Origin: Dechloromonas sp.
GTDB taxonomy: Bacteria > Pseudomonadota > Gammaproteobacteria > Burkholderiales > Rhodocyclaceae
Length of the DNA: 23,585 nt
Reading direction: 5' to 3'
Assembly: GCA_017302355.1 (NCBI GenBank)
Contig: JAFLDQ010000043.1
Coordinates: 1-23,585 of the forward strand
Shown here: positions 6,593 to 15,406 of the stretch, one piece after another
Layout: every line of letters starts with the position of its first letter
Position numbering within the stretch: position 1 is the first letter of the stretch
The notes under the pieces: generated by a model
What the model saw: only the letters and a program-made list of their open reading frames with translations
What the model was told of the DNA's origin: nothing
The model's database searches: none
Position numbers and translations under genes: made by a program

Positions 6593-7118
6593 GATGCGGC
6601 AGGCGTCCGAGTCCCCGGCAAAGATGGAAAACGGCCCTGGCGGGCGGTCGACCGCAACCCCCTGCGCGCCAGCGGGCCGGGCGCCGCTCACAAGGCAGCC
6701 GGCATTCCGTTTCGCACGCGGCTCCAGAACTGGCCGGGGAGGCCCGGCCGTTTGCTGTCGGCGCGCCGCGCCGGCGGCGTCACCCGGCGCAGTTCGGCGA
6801 AGCGCCGGGCAACCCGCAGCGGCTACTTGGCGAAGGCGTTCTTGGCAGTCGACCCCGCCGGGCGGAACGATGCGCGAAACCGGCACCTGGTCGAAGCGCG
6901 CGGTGTCGAGACGCGGGGCGCTTGCGACCGCAAGGGAATCGTCTTCCCGCACGGTGGAAAACCGGGGAAGGGCAGCATCCCTTTCGGGTTTCTGACGCCG
7001 GGGCGCAGCACCGTCCTGGTCAGCCTGGCGCCGGGCCGCATGGCGATCCGGGCCATGATTCCTGCCTCAAGGAAACGGTCGACCGCGCCCCGCGGGAAGC
7101 ACCCCTGGGGTGTGACGG
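6593..7118. other. 526-bp GC-rich stretch without a convincing gene
   Basis: The region lies between the converging ends of the AraC-family gene and the RND pump gene. Open frames exist on both strands but are Arg/Pro/Ala-rich and look like GC-driven chance frames. The best formed is 7056 to 6823 on the minus strand, 77 codons with AGGAAT before the ATG and 15 or so arginines. Visible structures are a GC hairpin at 6732-6749, an imperfect inverted repeat at about 6955-6995, and the palindrome CACCCCTGGGGTG at 7100-7112, 7 bp beyond the pump's stop codon. It may hold a decayed gene. Confidence 0.5.
6732..6753 (+). terminator. GC hairpin downstream of the AraC-family gene
   Basis: GGCCGGG (6732-6738), loop GAGG, CCCGGCC (6743-6749), then GTTTGC. 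The stem is strong but the T-run is only three bases and the hairpin is 140 bp from the stop codon, so it is a weak terminator candidate. Confidence 0.25.
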
Positions 7119-10100
7119 TCAATTGCGTTGCCGCCGGCTCAGCGCGTTCTCGACCAGCGAATAGACCGCCGGCACGACGACCAGGGTCAGCAGCGTCGAC
7201 GAGATCATGCCGCCGATGACGGCGATCGACAGCGGCTGGTTGGTTTCGGCGCCGGCGCCGAAACCGAGCGCGGCAGGGAAGAGGGCGAGGATGACGGTGG
7301 CCGAGGTCATCAGCACCGGCCGCATCCGTATCGGGCAGGCGTCGTTCAGGGCGTCGTCGATGCCCATGCCGCCGGCGCGGCGCTGGTTGGTCAGGTCGAC
7401 GAGCAGGATCGAGTTCTTGGCGACCAGCCCGATCAGCAGCACGAGGCCGATCATCGAGTAGATGTTGAGCGTCTGCCCGGTCGCCCACAGCGCGGCGACG
7501 CCGCCGATGATGGCCAGCGGCTGGGCGAGCATGACGATCAGCGGCTGCAGGAAAGAGTCGAACTGGCTGGCCAGCACCATGTAGAGCAGCACCATCGCCA
7601 GCACGAAGGCGAAGGTCATGTACTTGGTCGTCTTGGCGAATTCCTCGGCCTGGCCGATCAGCTTGATCTGGTAGCCGGGCGGCAGGTCGTCGGCGAAAGC
7701 GCGTACCTTCCGCACCGCCTCGCCGAGCGGAAGGGTCGGCGTGGCGAAGAAGGTTGCCGCGTATTGCAGGTCGAAGCGGCCGATGACGGCGGGGCCGAGC
7801 GTTTCGGTGAAGCTGGCGACCGAATCGAGACGCACCAGCTTGCCTTCCTTGTTGCGCAGGTAGATTTTCGCCAGGTCGGCCGGCTGGGTGAATTCGCCCT
7901 CGCGGCCCTTGACGCGGATGTCGTAGCGCTGGCCGTCGCCCGGTTCGTCGTTGTATTTGGCGATGTCGATGCCGCCGGTCAGCATGTTGATGGCGGCCGC
8001 GACGTCGCCGGTGGTCAGCCCGGCCGAAGCGATGCGCAGGCGGTCGGGCTGGAAGACGAGTTGCGGCAGGTCAAGCTGGAGGTCGCTGTCGATGCGCCCG
8101 CCAAGGCCGGGTTCGGCGGCCAGCTTGCCCTGCAGTTCGCGGCCGAGACGGCCGACTTCGGCGAGGTTCTCGCCGCTCAGCACGAATTGCAGCGGCTCGC
8201 CGCGCTGGCCCTGGACCATCGGGTAGGGGGCGGCAAAGACGCGGGCGCCGGGAATCTGCGCCAGCTTCTCGCGCAGGATGGGCAACAGTTGCTGCTGGCT
8301 GACTTGCCGTTCGTTGCGCGGCGCCATGCGGGCGACGACCGTGCCCTGATTGACCTGGCCGGCGCTGCCGAGGCCGATCAGCGCGAATTCGGTGACGATT
8401 TCCTCATGCTCGTTGAGCACGGCCTCGACCATCCGCAGGCGCGAGTCGGTGTAGTCGATCGACGCGCCGAGCGGCGCCCGCAGATAGACGAGGAAGCGGC
8501 CCTCGTCCTGGTCGGGCGCGAAGGTCTTGCCGACGCTGGCGAAGAAGAAGGCGCTGGAGGCGACGGTGAGCAGGGTCAGCAGCACCACCGTCCAGCGCCG
8601 CGCCAGGGCGCGGGCGAGCAGGCGGCGGTAGAAGGCGTCGAGACGCCGGAAGCCGCGTTCGATGGCGGCCTGGAAGCGATTGTGCTGCTGGCCGTGCTCG
8701 CGCATGGTCAGGAAGCGCGAGCAGAGCATCGGCGTCAGGGTCAGCGAGACGAAGAGCGAGACGAGCACGCCGAAGGTGACGACGACGGCGAAGGAGCGGA
8801 AGAACTGGCCGATGATGCCGCTCATGAAAATGACCGGGGCGAAGATCGAGACCAGCGCCAGGGTCGCGGCGATGACCGCGAAAACGACCTCGTTGGCGCC
8901 GTTGACCGCGGCCGACACCGGGTCGGCGTCGAGTTCCTCGCGATGGCGGAAGATGTTCTCGAGAACGACGATGGCGTCATCGACGACGACGCCGATCAGC
9001 AGCAGCAGGCCGAGCAGGGTCAGCGAATTGAGCGTGTAGCCGAAGAAATAGATGACGGCGATGGCGCCCATCAGCGACACCGGGATGGCCAGCGCGACGA
9101 TGATCGTCGCCCGCACCGACTGCAGGAAGAGCCAGACGACCAGCGCGGCGAGCAGCGTGCCCTCGACCAGGTGCTCCTTCAGCGCATTGACGATTTCGAG
9201 GATGAACACCGCGTCGTTCGACACGACGTGCAGTTGCAGGCCGGGCGGCAGTTGCGGGCGCAACTCGTTTTCCAGCTTGTCCTTGACCTTGTCGATGATG
9301 GCGACGGTGTTGGTGTTGGTGACCTTGACGATGCCGAGGCCGATCGTCGTCTCGCCGTTGAAGCGGGCGAGCTGGCGGTTGTCGGTGAGGCCGTCGATGA
9401 CTTCGGCGACGTCCTGCAGGCGGATCGGCGCGCCGGCCTTCCAGCCGATCACCATCTGCTTGAGGGCGTCGATCGAATGGAATTCGAGGTCGAGCTTGAC
9501 CAGGCTTTCGGTCTTTTCGCCGACGACGAAGCCGCCGGCCATCTGCACGTGTTCGCGGGCGAAGGCGTCGTTGATGTCCTGCGCGGTGACGCCGAAGGCC
9601 GCCATGCGCGCCGGCCACAGCTCGGCGCGGATGGTGCGGTCGCGGCGCCCGCCGAGCCGTACCTCGCCGACGCCGTCGATGGTTTCCAGGCGTTTCTTGA
9701 GCACGTTGATGGCGTACTGGTTCAGCTGCTGCTGCGTGCGGTCGCCCTGCAAGGCCAGCCACATGATCGGCTGGGCATTGGTCTCGACCTTGGCGACGAC
9801 CGGCGGGTCGGCATCCTTGGGCAGGCGGCGCAGCACCTGGTTTACCTTGGCCTGGACCTCGTTGAAGGCGACGTCGATCTTCTTTTCGAGGTTGAAGGTG
9901 ATGGCGATCACCGAGACGCCAGGCGACGACGTGGACTGGATGTGCTCGATGCCCGGCGTCGAATTGACCGAGCTTTCGATGATGTTGGTCACCGAGGCGT
10001 CGACGATGTCCGGGTTGGCGCCCTTGAGCGTCGTGGTGATCGAGACGACCGGGAATTCGATGTACGGATAGCGATCCATGCCGATCCGGTCGAAGCTGAT

Positions 10101-10178
10101 GACGCCGAACAACACAAGAACCGCGCTCAGCATCCACGCCAGCACGTGGCGCTTGATCGACAGCTCGGGCAGGGTCAT
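7119..10178 (-). CDS. RND efflux pump, inner-membrane transporter (HAE1 type)
   Basis: This 1019-residue, full-length, proton-driven exporter belongs to the AcrB/MdtB/MexF superfamily. The first membrane helix is at about 11-30 (AWMLSAVLVLFGVISF), followed by the porter domain with DRYPYIEFPVVSI and the typical LPKDADPPVV. The second group of helices carries the paired aspartates of the proton relay at 400-401 (GVVVDDAIVVLENIF). A second porter/docking region follows, and the C-terminal helices include LIGLVAKNSILLVDL with the expected lysine. The start overlaps the adaptor's stop as ATGA. No outer-membrane channel gene is present, so a TolC-like protein encoded elsewhere must be used. The substrate cannot be told; HAE1 pumps mostly export hydrophobic or amphiphilic compounds. 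It is the last gene of the lptM-lysA operon. Confidence 0.95.
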   Translation of the reverse strand: MTLPELSIKRHVLAWMLSAVLVLFGVISFDRIGMDRYPYIEFPVVSITTTLKGANPDIVDASVTNIIESSVNSTPGIEHIQSTSSPGVSVIAITFNLEKKIDVAFNEVQAKVNQVLRRLPKDADPPVVAKVETNAQPIMWLALQGDRTQQQLNQYAINVLKKRLETIDGVGEVRLGGRRDRTIRAELWPARMAAFGVTAQDINDAFAREHVQMAGGFVVGEKTESLVKLDLEFHSIDALKQMVIGWKAGAPIRLQDVAEVIDGLTDNRQLARFNGETTIGLGIVKVTNTNTVAIIDKVKDKLENELRPQLPPGLQLHVVSNDAVFILEIVNALKEHLVEGTLLAALVVWLFLQSVRATIIVALAIPVSLMGAIAVIYFFGYTLNSLTLLGLLLLIGVVVDDAIVVLENIFRHREELDADPVSAAVNGANEVVFAVIAATLALVSIFAPVIFMSGIIGQFFRSFAVVVTFGVLVSLFVSLTLTPMLCSRFLTMREHGQQHNRFQAAIERGFRRLDAFYRRLLARALARRWTVVLLTLLTVASSAFFFASVGKTFAPDQDEGRFLVYLRAPLGASIDYTDSRLRMVEAVLNEHEEIVTEFALIGLGSAGQVNQGTVVARMAPRNERQVSQQQLLPILREKLAQIPGARVFAAPYPMVQGQRGEPLQFVLSGENLAEVGRLGRELQGKLAAEPGLGGRIDSDLQLDLPQLVFQPDRLRIASAGLTTGDVAAAINMLTGGIDIAKYNDEPGDGQRYDIRVKGREGEFTQPADLAKIYLRNKEGKLVRLDSVASFTETLGPAVIGRFDLQYAATFFATPTLPLGEAVRKVRAFADDLPPGYQIKLIGQAEEFAKTTKYMTFAFVLAMVLLYMVLASQFDSFLQPLIVMLAQPLAIIGGVAALWATGQTLNIYSMIGLVLLIGLVAKNSILLVDLTNQRRAGGMGIDDALNDACPIRMRPVLMTSATVILALFPAALGFGAGAETNQPLSIAVIGGMISSTLLTLVVVPAVYSLVENALSRRQRN

Positions 10179-11275
10179 TGCGGCTTCGGCGCTGCCGGCG
10201 GGGCGGCGGCGGTTTTCGGCATTTCCTTGACGTTGACCGCAGCACCGTTGCTCAGGAAGCCGGCGCCGTCGAGGGCGACCGTTTCACCGCCGTGCAGGCC
10301 GCTGGTGATTTCGATCAGGCCGCGCTGCTTGCTGCCGACCTCGACCACCTGCTGCGCCGCCTTGCCGTCGGCGATCAGGTAGACGACCTTGCCGGCCGGG
10401 CGCAGCACGACTGCCTGCTCGGGAACGACCACCGCCTGCTCGCGCGCGCCGGTGACGACGACGGCATCGACCGAGCCGCCGCCCTTCAGCGGGCCGGGAT
10501 TGTCGAGCCGGGCGATGACTTCAAGCGCGCGGTTGCCGTCACCGACGGTTGGGCGGATGTCCTCGACGACCGCCGAGATGGCTTCCCCGGGCGACAGGGG
10601 GCTGGAGAGGCGCACCGGCTGGCCGATCTTGAGGCGCGCCGCGGCGCTTTCCGGGAACGGCAGGTTGGCGCGCAGGCGGGCGTTGGAGACCATCCGGAAC
10701 AGCGGGTCGCCGATCTTGACGTAGTCGCCGGGGGCGACCACCTGGGTTTCGATGATTCCGGCCAGGGGAGCGACGACGCGCGTCTTGTCGAGGGCGTTGC
10801 GCGAGAGGTTGGCGCGGGCCCGGGCGCTGGCCAACTGGTTCTTCAGCGCGTCGCGCTGGGCGGTGGCCTCGTCGAGGGCGTTCTTCGAGATGAAATTCTT
10901 CTGCACCAGCTCGCTCTGCCGGGCCAGCACACGTTCCTGCTGGAGAAGCAGGGCTTCGAGACGGGCGACTTCGCCGCTGTCGGCATTCACCTGATGCCCG
11001 GCGTCGGTCGGGTCGATCTGCGCCAGCAACTGTCCCTTGACGACCGTTTCCCCGGTGCGGGCGGTGACCTTGACGACCTTGCCGGCGATTTCGGCGCCGA
11101 TCTTCGGGTCGTTAACCGCTTCCAGCGTGCCCAGCGTCCGCTCGCCGATTTCCAGCGGCATGACCTGCGCCTGGGTGGTCGTGATCAGGGTCGGCGGCGC
11201 GCCCTTCTTCTCGGCCGGCTTGTCGCCGCAGGCAGCGAGCAGCGCGGCGGCGACCAGCAGGGCGGCGCGTCTCAT
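10175..11275 (-). CDS. RND efflux periplasmic adaptor lipoprotein
   Basis: This 366-residue membrane fusion protein links the RND pump to an outer-membrane channel. The lipobox LLAAC puts the lipidated cysteine at 16. The following segments are a barrel-sandwich half (EIAGKVVKVTARTGETVVKGQLLAQID), a long coiled-coil hairpin (about 95-150, VARLEALLLQQERVLARQSE and onward), and the second lipoyl half (TRVVAPLAGIIETQVVAPGDYV). The beta-barrel and membrane-proximal parts end with GGETVALDGAGFLSNG. The tail is Ala/Pro-rich. The ATG at 11275 overlaps the lysA stop and its own stop overlaps the pump start, so translation is coupled on both sides. There is no separate Shine-Dalgarno box of note. Confidence 0.93.
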   Translation of the reverse strand: MRRAALLVAAALLAACGDKPAEKKGAPPTLITTTQAQVMPLEIGERTLGTLEAVNDPKIGAEIAGKVVKVTARTGETVVKGQLLAQIDPTDAGHQVNADSGEVARLEALLLQQERVLARQSELVQKNFISKNALDEATAQRDALKNQLASARARANLSRNALDKTRVVAPLAGIIETQVVAPGDYVKIGDPLFRMVSNARLRANLPFPESAAARLKIGQPVRLSSPLSPGEAISAVVEDIRPTVGDGNRALEVIARLDNPGPLKGGGSVDAVVVTGAREQAVVVPEQAVVLRPAGKVVYLIADGKAAQQVVEVGSKQRGLIEITSGLHGGETVALDGAGFLSNGAAVNVKEMPKTAAAPPAAPKPQ

Positions 11276-12534
11276 GCCGGCAGAATCTGCTCGCCGGCGT
11301 AGAGTTCGGCCACGGTTTCGCGGCGGCGGATCCGGTGCCCCGTGTCGCCGTCGACCATGACCTCGACCGCGCGCGGCCGCGTATTGTAATTGGAGGCCAT
11401 CGCCATGCCGTAGGCGCCGGCCGACATCACCGCCAGCAGGTCGCCGGCGGCGAGGCACAGCGGGCGCGCCAGGCCGAGGAAGTCGCCGGTTTCGCAGACC
11501 GGGCCGACCACGTCGTAAATGCGGGTTTCGCCGGCGTGCGGTGTCACCGGCAGGATGTCGTGCCAGGCTTCGTAGAGCGCCGGCCGCATCAGGTCGTTCA
11601 TCGCCGCGTCGACGATGGCGAAACTTTTGCCCTCGCCCGGCTTCAGGAACTCGACCCTGGTCAACAGCAGGCCGGCGTTGCCGACCAGGCGGCGGCCCGG
11701 TTCGAGGACGACCTTGAGGCCGCGCCCGGCCAGCTTGTCGAGCAGCGGCGCGAGGTAGGAGGCGACCGTCGGCTGCGCCTGGTCGTCCTTGTACTGGATG
11801 CCGAGGCCGCCGCCGAGGTCGATGTGGCGGATGCGGATGCCGGTTGCGGTCAACTGGTCCACGAGGGCCAAAATGCGTTCGAGCGCCTCGACGAAGGGCG
11901 ACGGGTCGAGCAGTTGCGAGCCGATGTGGCAGTCGATGCCGGCGACCTCGATGTTGGGCAGCGCGGCGGCGCGGCGGTAGAGAGCCAGCGCATCGTCGTA
12001 GGCGACGCCGAACTTGGCTTCCTTGAGGCCGGTGGAAATGTAGGGGTGGGTTTTCGGATCGACGTTCGGATTGACGCGCAGGCTGACCGGCGCGCGTCTG
12101 CCGCACCGGCCGGCGACCTCGTTCAGGCGCTCCAGTTCGGGAACCGACTCCACGTTGAAGCAGAAGATGCCGGCGGTAAGCGCTTGCTCCATTTCGTCGG
12201 CCGTCTTGCCGACACCGGAAAAGACGACCTTGGCGGGGTCGGCCCCGGCGGCCAGCACGCGCTGCAATTCGCCGCCGGAAACGATGTCGAAACCGGCGCC
12301 CATGCGCGCGAACAGATTCAGAATGGCGAGGTTGGAATTGGCCTTGACGGCGTAGCAGACCAGCGCGCCGTCACCGGCCGGATGGGCGTTCAGGACATCG
12401 AGGAATTCCCGCAGCGCGCCCTGCAGCGCGGCCCGGGAGTAGACGTAGACCGGCGTCCCGAATTGCTCGGCAATGGCGGGCAGGGCGACGGATTCGGCGT
12501 GCAGGACGCCGTTCCTGAACGCGAATTGGCTCAT
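11272..12534 (-). CDS. lysA: Diaminopimelate decarboxylase
   Basis: This 420-residue PLP enzyme of fold type III converts meso-diaminopimelate to lysine and CO2, the last step of lysine synthesis in the cytoplasm. The PLP lysine is Lys64 in VCYAVKANSNLA. Other family marks are CHIGSQLLDPSPF, the glycine-rich HIDLGGGLGI, EPGRRLVGNAG, and the active-site GPVCETGDFLG with Cys347 supplied across the dimer. AYGMAMASNYN near the end is also typical. The start at 12534 overlaps the lptM stop (ATGA) and the stop overlaps the adaptor start. lptM-lysA is a widespread pair. The efflux genes behind it are the odd feature. Confidence 0.97.
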   Translation of the reverse strand: MSQFAFRNGVLHAESVALPAIAEQFGTPVYVYSRAALQGALREFLDVLNAHPAGDGALVCYAVKANSNLAILNLFARMGAGFDIVSGGELQRVLAAGADPAKVVFSGVGKTADEMEQALTAGIFCFNVESVPELERLNEVAGRCGRRAPVSLRVNPNVDPKTHPYISTGLKEAKFGVAYDDALALYRRAAALPNIEVAGIDCHIGSQLLDPSPFVEALERILALVDQLTATGIRIRHIDLGGGLGIQYKDDQAQPTVASYLAPLLDKLAGRGLKVVLEPGRRLVGNAGLLLTRVEFLKPGEGKSFAIVDAAMNDLMRPALYEAWHDILPVTPHAGETRIYDVVGPVCETGDFLGLARPLCLAAGDLLAVMSAGAYGMAMASNYNTRPRAVEVMVDGDTGHRIRRRETVAELYAGEQILPA

Positions 12535-12698
12535 GGGGCGGTGGTCTTCTGGTCCGTGTTAGCATCTGACGACGGGCCCGACGATTTCAGGCTGTCGAGG
12601 ATTGGCGCAGGGGCCGGGCCGGGTGGCAGGACGAGTGGACCCTTCAGGCCGCAGCCGGCGAGGCAGAGTGTCACGAGCGCGGCAACGATTCTGGACAT
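12531..12698 (-). CDS. lptM: LPS translocon maturation lipoprotein LptM (YifL-like)
   Basis: This 55-residue lipoprotein has the lipobox LAGC with Cys16, followed by the diagnostic GLKGPLVLPP (CGxKGPL). The rest is a Pro/Ser/Asp-rich disordered tail. In Escherichia coli LptM assists disulphide maturation of the LptD/LptE complex in the outer membrane. Position directly before lysA and opposite cyaY is the usual arrangement. The stop overlaps lysA as ATGA. The Shine-Dalgarno box is poor. Confidence 0.85.
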   Translation of the reverse strand: MSRIVAALVTLCLAGCGLKGPLVLPPGPAPAPILDSLKSSGPSSDANTDQKTTAP

Positions 12699-12727
12699 CA
12701 ATGACGGACCGGTCAGCAAAGGAAAGG

Positions 12728-12736
12728 ATGTTAGCA
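12728..12736 (-). promoter_or_regulatory. Possible extended -10 for lptM-lysA operon
   Basis: On the minus strand TGCTAACAT (TG, one base, then TAACAT at 12733-12728) lies about 30 bp before the lptM ATG in the 42-bp gap shared with cyaY. No -35 match is seen, as the position falls in the first codons of cyaY. The same bases on the plus strand contain GGAAAGGA, the likely ribosome binding site of cyaY. Confidence 0.25.
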
Positions 12737-12740
12737 CACG

Positions 12741-13058
12741 ATGGATGATAAGGAATTCGACGCCCGGGCTGCCGCGGTTCTCGCACGGGTCGAGGCGGCA
12801 GTGGAGGCGAGCGGCGCAGCCATCGACTTCGAACTGGCTGCCGGCGGGGTTCTCGAACTGGAATTCGCCGATGGCAGCAAGATCATCGTCAATCGCCATG
12901 GCGCGGCCCGCGAGATGTGGGTCGCGGCACGGGGCGGCGGTTTTCACTTCCGCTGGGATGGTCTGTGCTGGCGCGACACCCGGGACGGCGCCGAGCTGCT
13001 GGAGAAGTTGTCCGCCCTAGCCAGCGAGCAGGCTGGTGAAGTCGTCCGGCTAGCCTGA
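12741..13058 (+). CDS. cyaY: Frataxin-like iron donor CyaY
   Basis: This 105-residue cytoplasmic protein binds iron and modulates Fe-S cluster assembly with IscS. The N-terminal helix is acidic (MDDKEFDARAAAVLARVEAA). The sheet carries the family core GGVLELEFADGSKIIVNR, then MWVAARGGGFHFRWDG, and the C-terminal helix has DGAELLEKLSAL. The length is that of E. coli CyaY. GGAAAGGA about 12 nt upstream serves as the ribosome binding site. It is divergent from lptM, and its stop codon touches the stop codon of the convergent mrcA gene, leaving no intergenic base. Confidence 0.95.
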   Translation: MDDKEFDARAAAVLARVEAAVEASGAAIDFELAAGGVLELEFADGSKIIVNRHGAAREMWVAARGGGFHFRWDGLCWRDTRDGAELLEKLSALASEQAGEVVRLA

Positions 13059-15374
13059 TCAGTCGCTGGGCGGTTTGCTCAGGTCAGGCTGGGGCAGTGT
13101 GCTGTCGTCGGTCTCGTCTTCCTCCGATGGCGCTTCGGGGCGGACGTTTTCGGCATAGATGTAGGACCGGTCACGGCCGCTGCCGAAGGCGACCAGTCCC
13201 TCGGGCGCTTCCGGAGTCTGGACCGGGACATTCCTGAGCGCGCGGCCCATGTAACCGATCCAGATCGGCAAAGCTGCGGCGCCGCCGGTCTCCTTGTCGC
13301 CGAGTTTCCTTGGCTGGTCGAAGCCGACCCAGGCGCAGGCGGAGACCGTCATCTGATAGCCGCAGAACCAGGCATCGACATATTCGTTGGTGGTTCCGGT
13401 CTTGCCCGCCAGATCCTGCCGCTTGAGCGCCACCGAAGCCTTGGCGGCGGTGCCGTAGATCGTCACGTCGCGCAGCATGCTGTCCATGACGAAGGCGTTC
13501 CTCGGGTCGATCGCGGGGACCGACGTCTCGTTGGCCGGGGCAGGCGCCGCCTGGGCCAGCACCTGGTCCTTCTCGTTGCGGACTTCGTTGACGATGTACG
13601 GCGCGATCCGGTAGCCGCCGTTGGCGAACACCGAGTAGGCGGTGACCATTTGCCACGGTGTCACCGCACCCGCGCCGAGCGCCATGGTCAGGTAGGGTGG
13701 ATGTTTCGCGGCGTCGAAGCCGAAACGGGTGGCGAAGTCCTGGGCGTACCGTGCGCCTATGCTTTGCAGGATGCGGATCGAGACCATGTTCTTGGACTTG
13801 GCCAGCGCCCTGCGCATCTTCATCGGACCTTCGTACTTGCCGTCGTAGTTGTGCGGCTCCCAGGCCTGCGCGCCGGTCTGGCTGGCCGAAATCACGATGG
13901 GCTCGTCCTGGATGACGGTCCCCGGATGGAACCCCTTCTCGAGCGCGGCCGAATAGATGAACGGCTTGAAGCTCGAGCCGGGCTGCCGCCAGGCCTGGGT
14001 GACATGATTGAACTTGTTGCGGTTGAAGTCGAAGCCGCCGACCAGGGCGCGAATCGCCCCATCCTTGGGGTCGACCGCGACAAACGCGGATTCGACTTCC
14101 GGCAGCTGGCTGATCTGCCAGCCCCCCCTGTCGTCCTTCTGCACGCGGATGATCGCCCCGCGCCGGATCCGCTTGTTGGGCGGCGCCTTGTCGTCGAGCA
14201 TTCTTGCGGCGAACTTCAGGGCATCGCCGGAAAGCGTGACGGCCTCGCCTCCCTTGCGGTAGGCGCGAACCTGCTTCGCATCTGCCGCCAGCACCAGGGC
14301 GGGAAGCAGATCGCCGGCATCGGCGACATCCTGCAGCGCTTCGTCGATCGCTTCGTCCTGATCGCCGGCGAAGTCCTTCATGTCGAGATAGGATTCGGCT
14401 CCCCGGTAGCCGTGGCGGCGGTCATAGTCCATGACGCCGCGACGCAGGCTGGCGTAGGCGGCTTCCTGATCGCCCTTGATCAGGGTGGTGTAGACCTTGA
14501 GGCCCCGCGAATAGACTTCTTCCGGAAAGCGCCCGGCGACGATCTGCCGCGCCATTTCGGCGGCATGCTCGGCGTGAACCGGGTAATCGGCCAGCTCGCG
14601 CTTGACCACGAGGGGCTCGCGCAGCGCCGACTCGTACTGCGCATCGTTGATGTAGCCGACGTCGCGCATGCGGCGCAGCACGTACTGCTGGCGCATCCTG
14701 GAGCGCTTGGGATTGGCGATCGGATTGTAGGCCGACGGCGCCTTGGGCAAGCCGGCCAGCATGGCCGCCTCGGCCAGCGTGATGTCCTTCAACGGTTTGC
14801 CGTAGTAGATCTGCGAGGCAGCGGCGAAGCCGTAGGCGCGCTGGCCGAGGAATATCTGGTTCACATAGAGTTCGAGGATCTGGTCCTTGCTCAGGCTGTT
14901 CTCGATCCTGAACGACAGGAGCGCCTCGTAGAATTTCCGGGTATAGGTCTTCTCCCCCGAGAGAAAGAAGTTCTTGGCGACCTGCTGCGTGATCGTCGAT
15001 GCCCCCTGCCGCCTGCCGCCGCCCGCCAGGTTGGCCCCGGCGGCGCGCAGGATGCCGATGTAGTCGACGCCGCCATGCTGATAGAAGCGATCGTCCTCGG
15101 CCGCGAGAATCGCCTGCTTCATGACGACAGGAACGTCGTGTATGCCGACCAGCGATCTTCGCTCCTCGCCGAATTCACCGATCAGGGCGCCGTCCGCGGT
15201 ATAGACGCGCAGCGGGATTTTCGGCCGGTAGTCGGTGAGAACCTCGAGTGACGGCAGGTTCGGATAGGCGAGGGCGAGGATGATTACCGCCAACGCGATT
15301 CCCATCGCCGCCAGGCCGAGCAGCAGGACTATCGGGAAGAACGCGATTCGGACAGCCAGGGGTAGGGAGGGCAA
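13059..15374 (-). CDS. mrcA: Penicillin-binding protein 1A, bifunctional class A
   Basis: This 771-residue inner-membrane enzyme polymerises lipid II and cross-links peptidoglycan. One membrane helix spans about 12-36. The glycosyltransferase domain has AAEDDRFYQHGGVD (catalytic Glu93) and RRQGASTITQQVAKNF. An OB-like insert follows (about 310-425). The transpeptidase motifs are SSFK at about 467, SKN at about 527 and KTGTT at about 658. The tail is acidic and Pro-rich. The start must be TTG at 15374: an in-frame TAA lies ten codons upstream and no ATG or GTG lies between. The next Met is Met24 inside the membrane helix. The Shine-Dalgarno box is absent. It is divergent from pilM, the usual place for ponA/mrcA. 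Confidence 0.95.
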   Translation of the reverse strand: MPSLPLAVRIAFFPIVLLLGLAAMGIALAVIILALAYPNLPSLEVLTDYRPKIPLRVYTADGALIGEFGEERRSLVGIHDVPVVMKQAILAAEDDRFYQHGGVDYIGILRAAGANLAGGGRRQGASTITQQVAKNFFLSGEKTYTRKFYEALLSFRIENSLSKDQILELYVNQIFLGQRAYGFAAASQIYYGKPLKDITLAEAAMLAGLPKAPSAYNPIANPKRSRMRQQYVLRRMRDVGYINDAQYESALREPLVVKRELADYPVHAEHAAEMARQIVAGRFPEEVYSRGLKVYTTLIKGDQEAAYASLRRGVMDYDRRHGYRGAESYLDMKDFAGDQDEAIDEALQDVADAGDLLPALVLAADAKQVRAYRKGGEAVTLSGDALKFAARMLDDKAPPNKRIRRGAIIRVQKDDRGGWQISQLPEVESAFVAVDPKDGAIRALVGGFDFNRNKFNHVTQAWRQPGSSFKPFIYSAALEKGFHPGTVIQDEPIVISASQTGAQAWEPHNYDGKYEGPMKMRRALAKSKNMVSIRILQSIGARYAQDFATRFGFDAAKHPPYLTMALGAGAVTPWQMVTAYSVFANGGYRIAPYIVNEVRNEKDQVLAQAAPAPANETSVPAIDPRNAFVMDSMLRDVTIYGTAAKASVALKRQDLAGKTGTTNEYVDAWFCGYQMTVSACAWVGFDQPRKLGDKETGGAAALPIWIGYMGRALRNVPVQTPEAPEGLVAFGSGRDRSYIYAENVRPEAPSEEDETDDSTLPQPDLSKPPSD

Positions 15375-15406
15375 GGTTGCGATTCGGTCGGATTGGCGTT
15401 GCGCGG

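Noticed and set aside
6823..7056. 77-codon minus-strand ORF in the gap after the RND gene
   Set aside because: It has a fair ribosome binding site but about one residue in five is Arg, and it shows no hydrophobic core or motif. It is mentioned only in the gap entry.
7100..7112. CACCCCTGGGGTG palindrome after the RND stop as a terminator
   Set aside because: The stem is five or six pairs with almost no loop and no T-run follows on either strand.
7128..10382. Plus-strand open frame of more than 1000 codons opposite the RND pump
   Set aside because: It is the antisense of a clear RND gene. The product is rich in Arg, Asp, Gly, His and Gln with no domain, a known artefact of GC-rich coding DNA.
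13650..15251. Plus-strand frame of 533 codons opposite mrcA
   Set aside because: It is antisense to all the catalytic motifs of PBP1a and has no recognisable domain.
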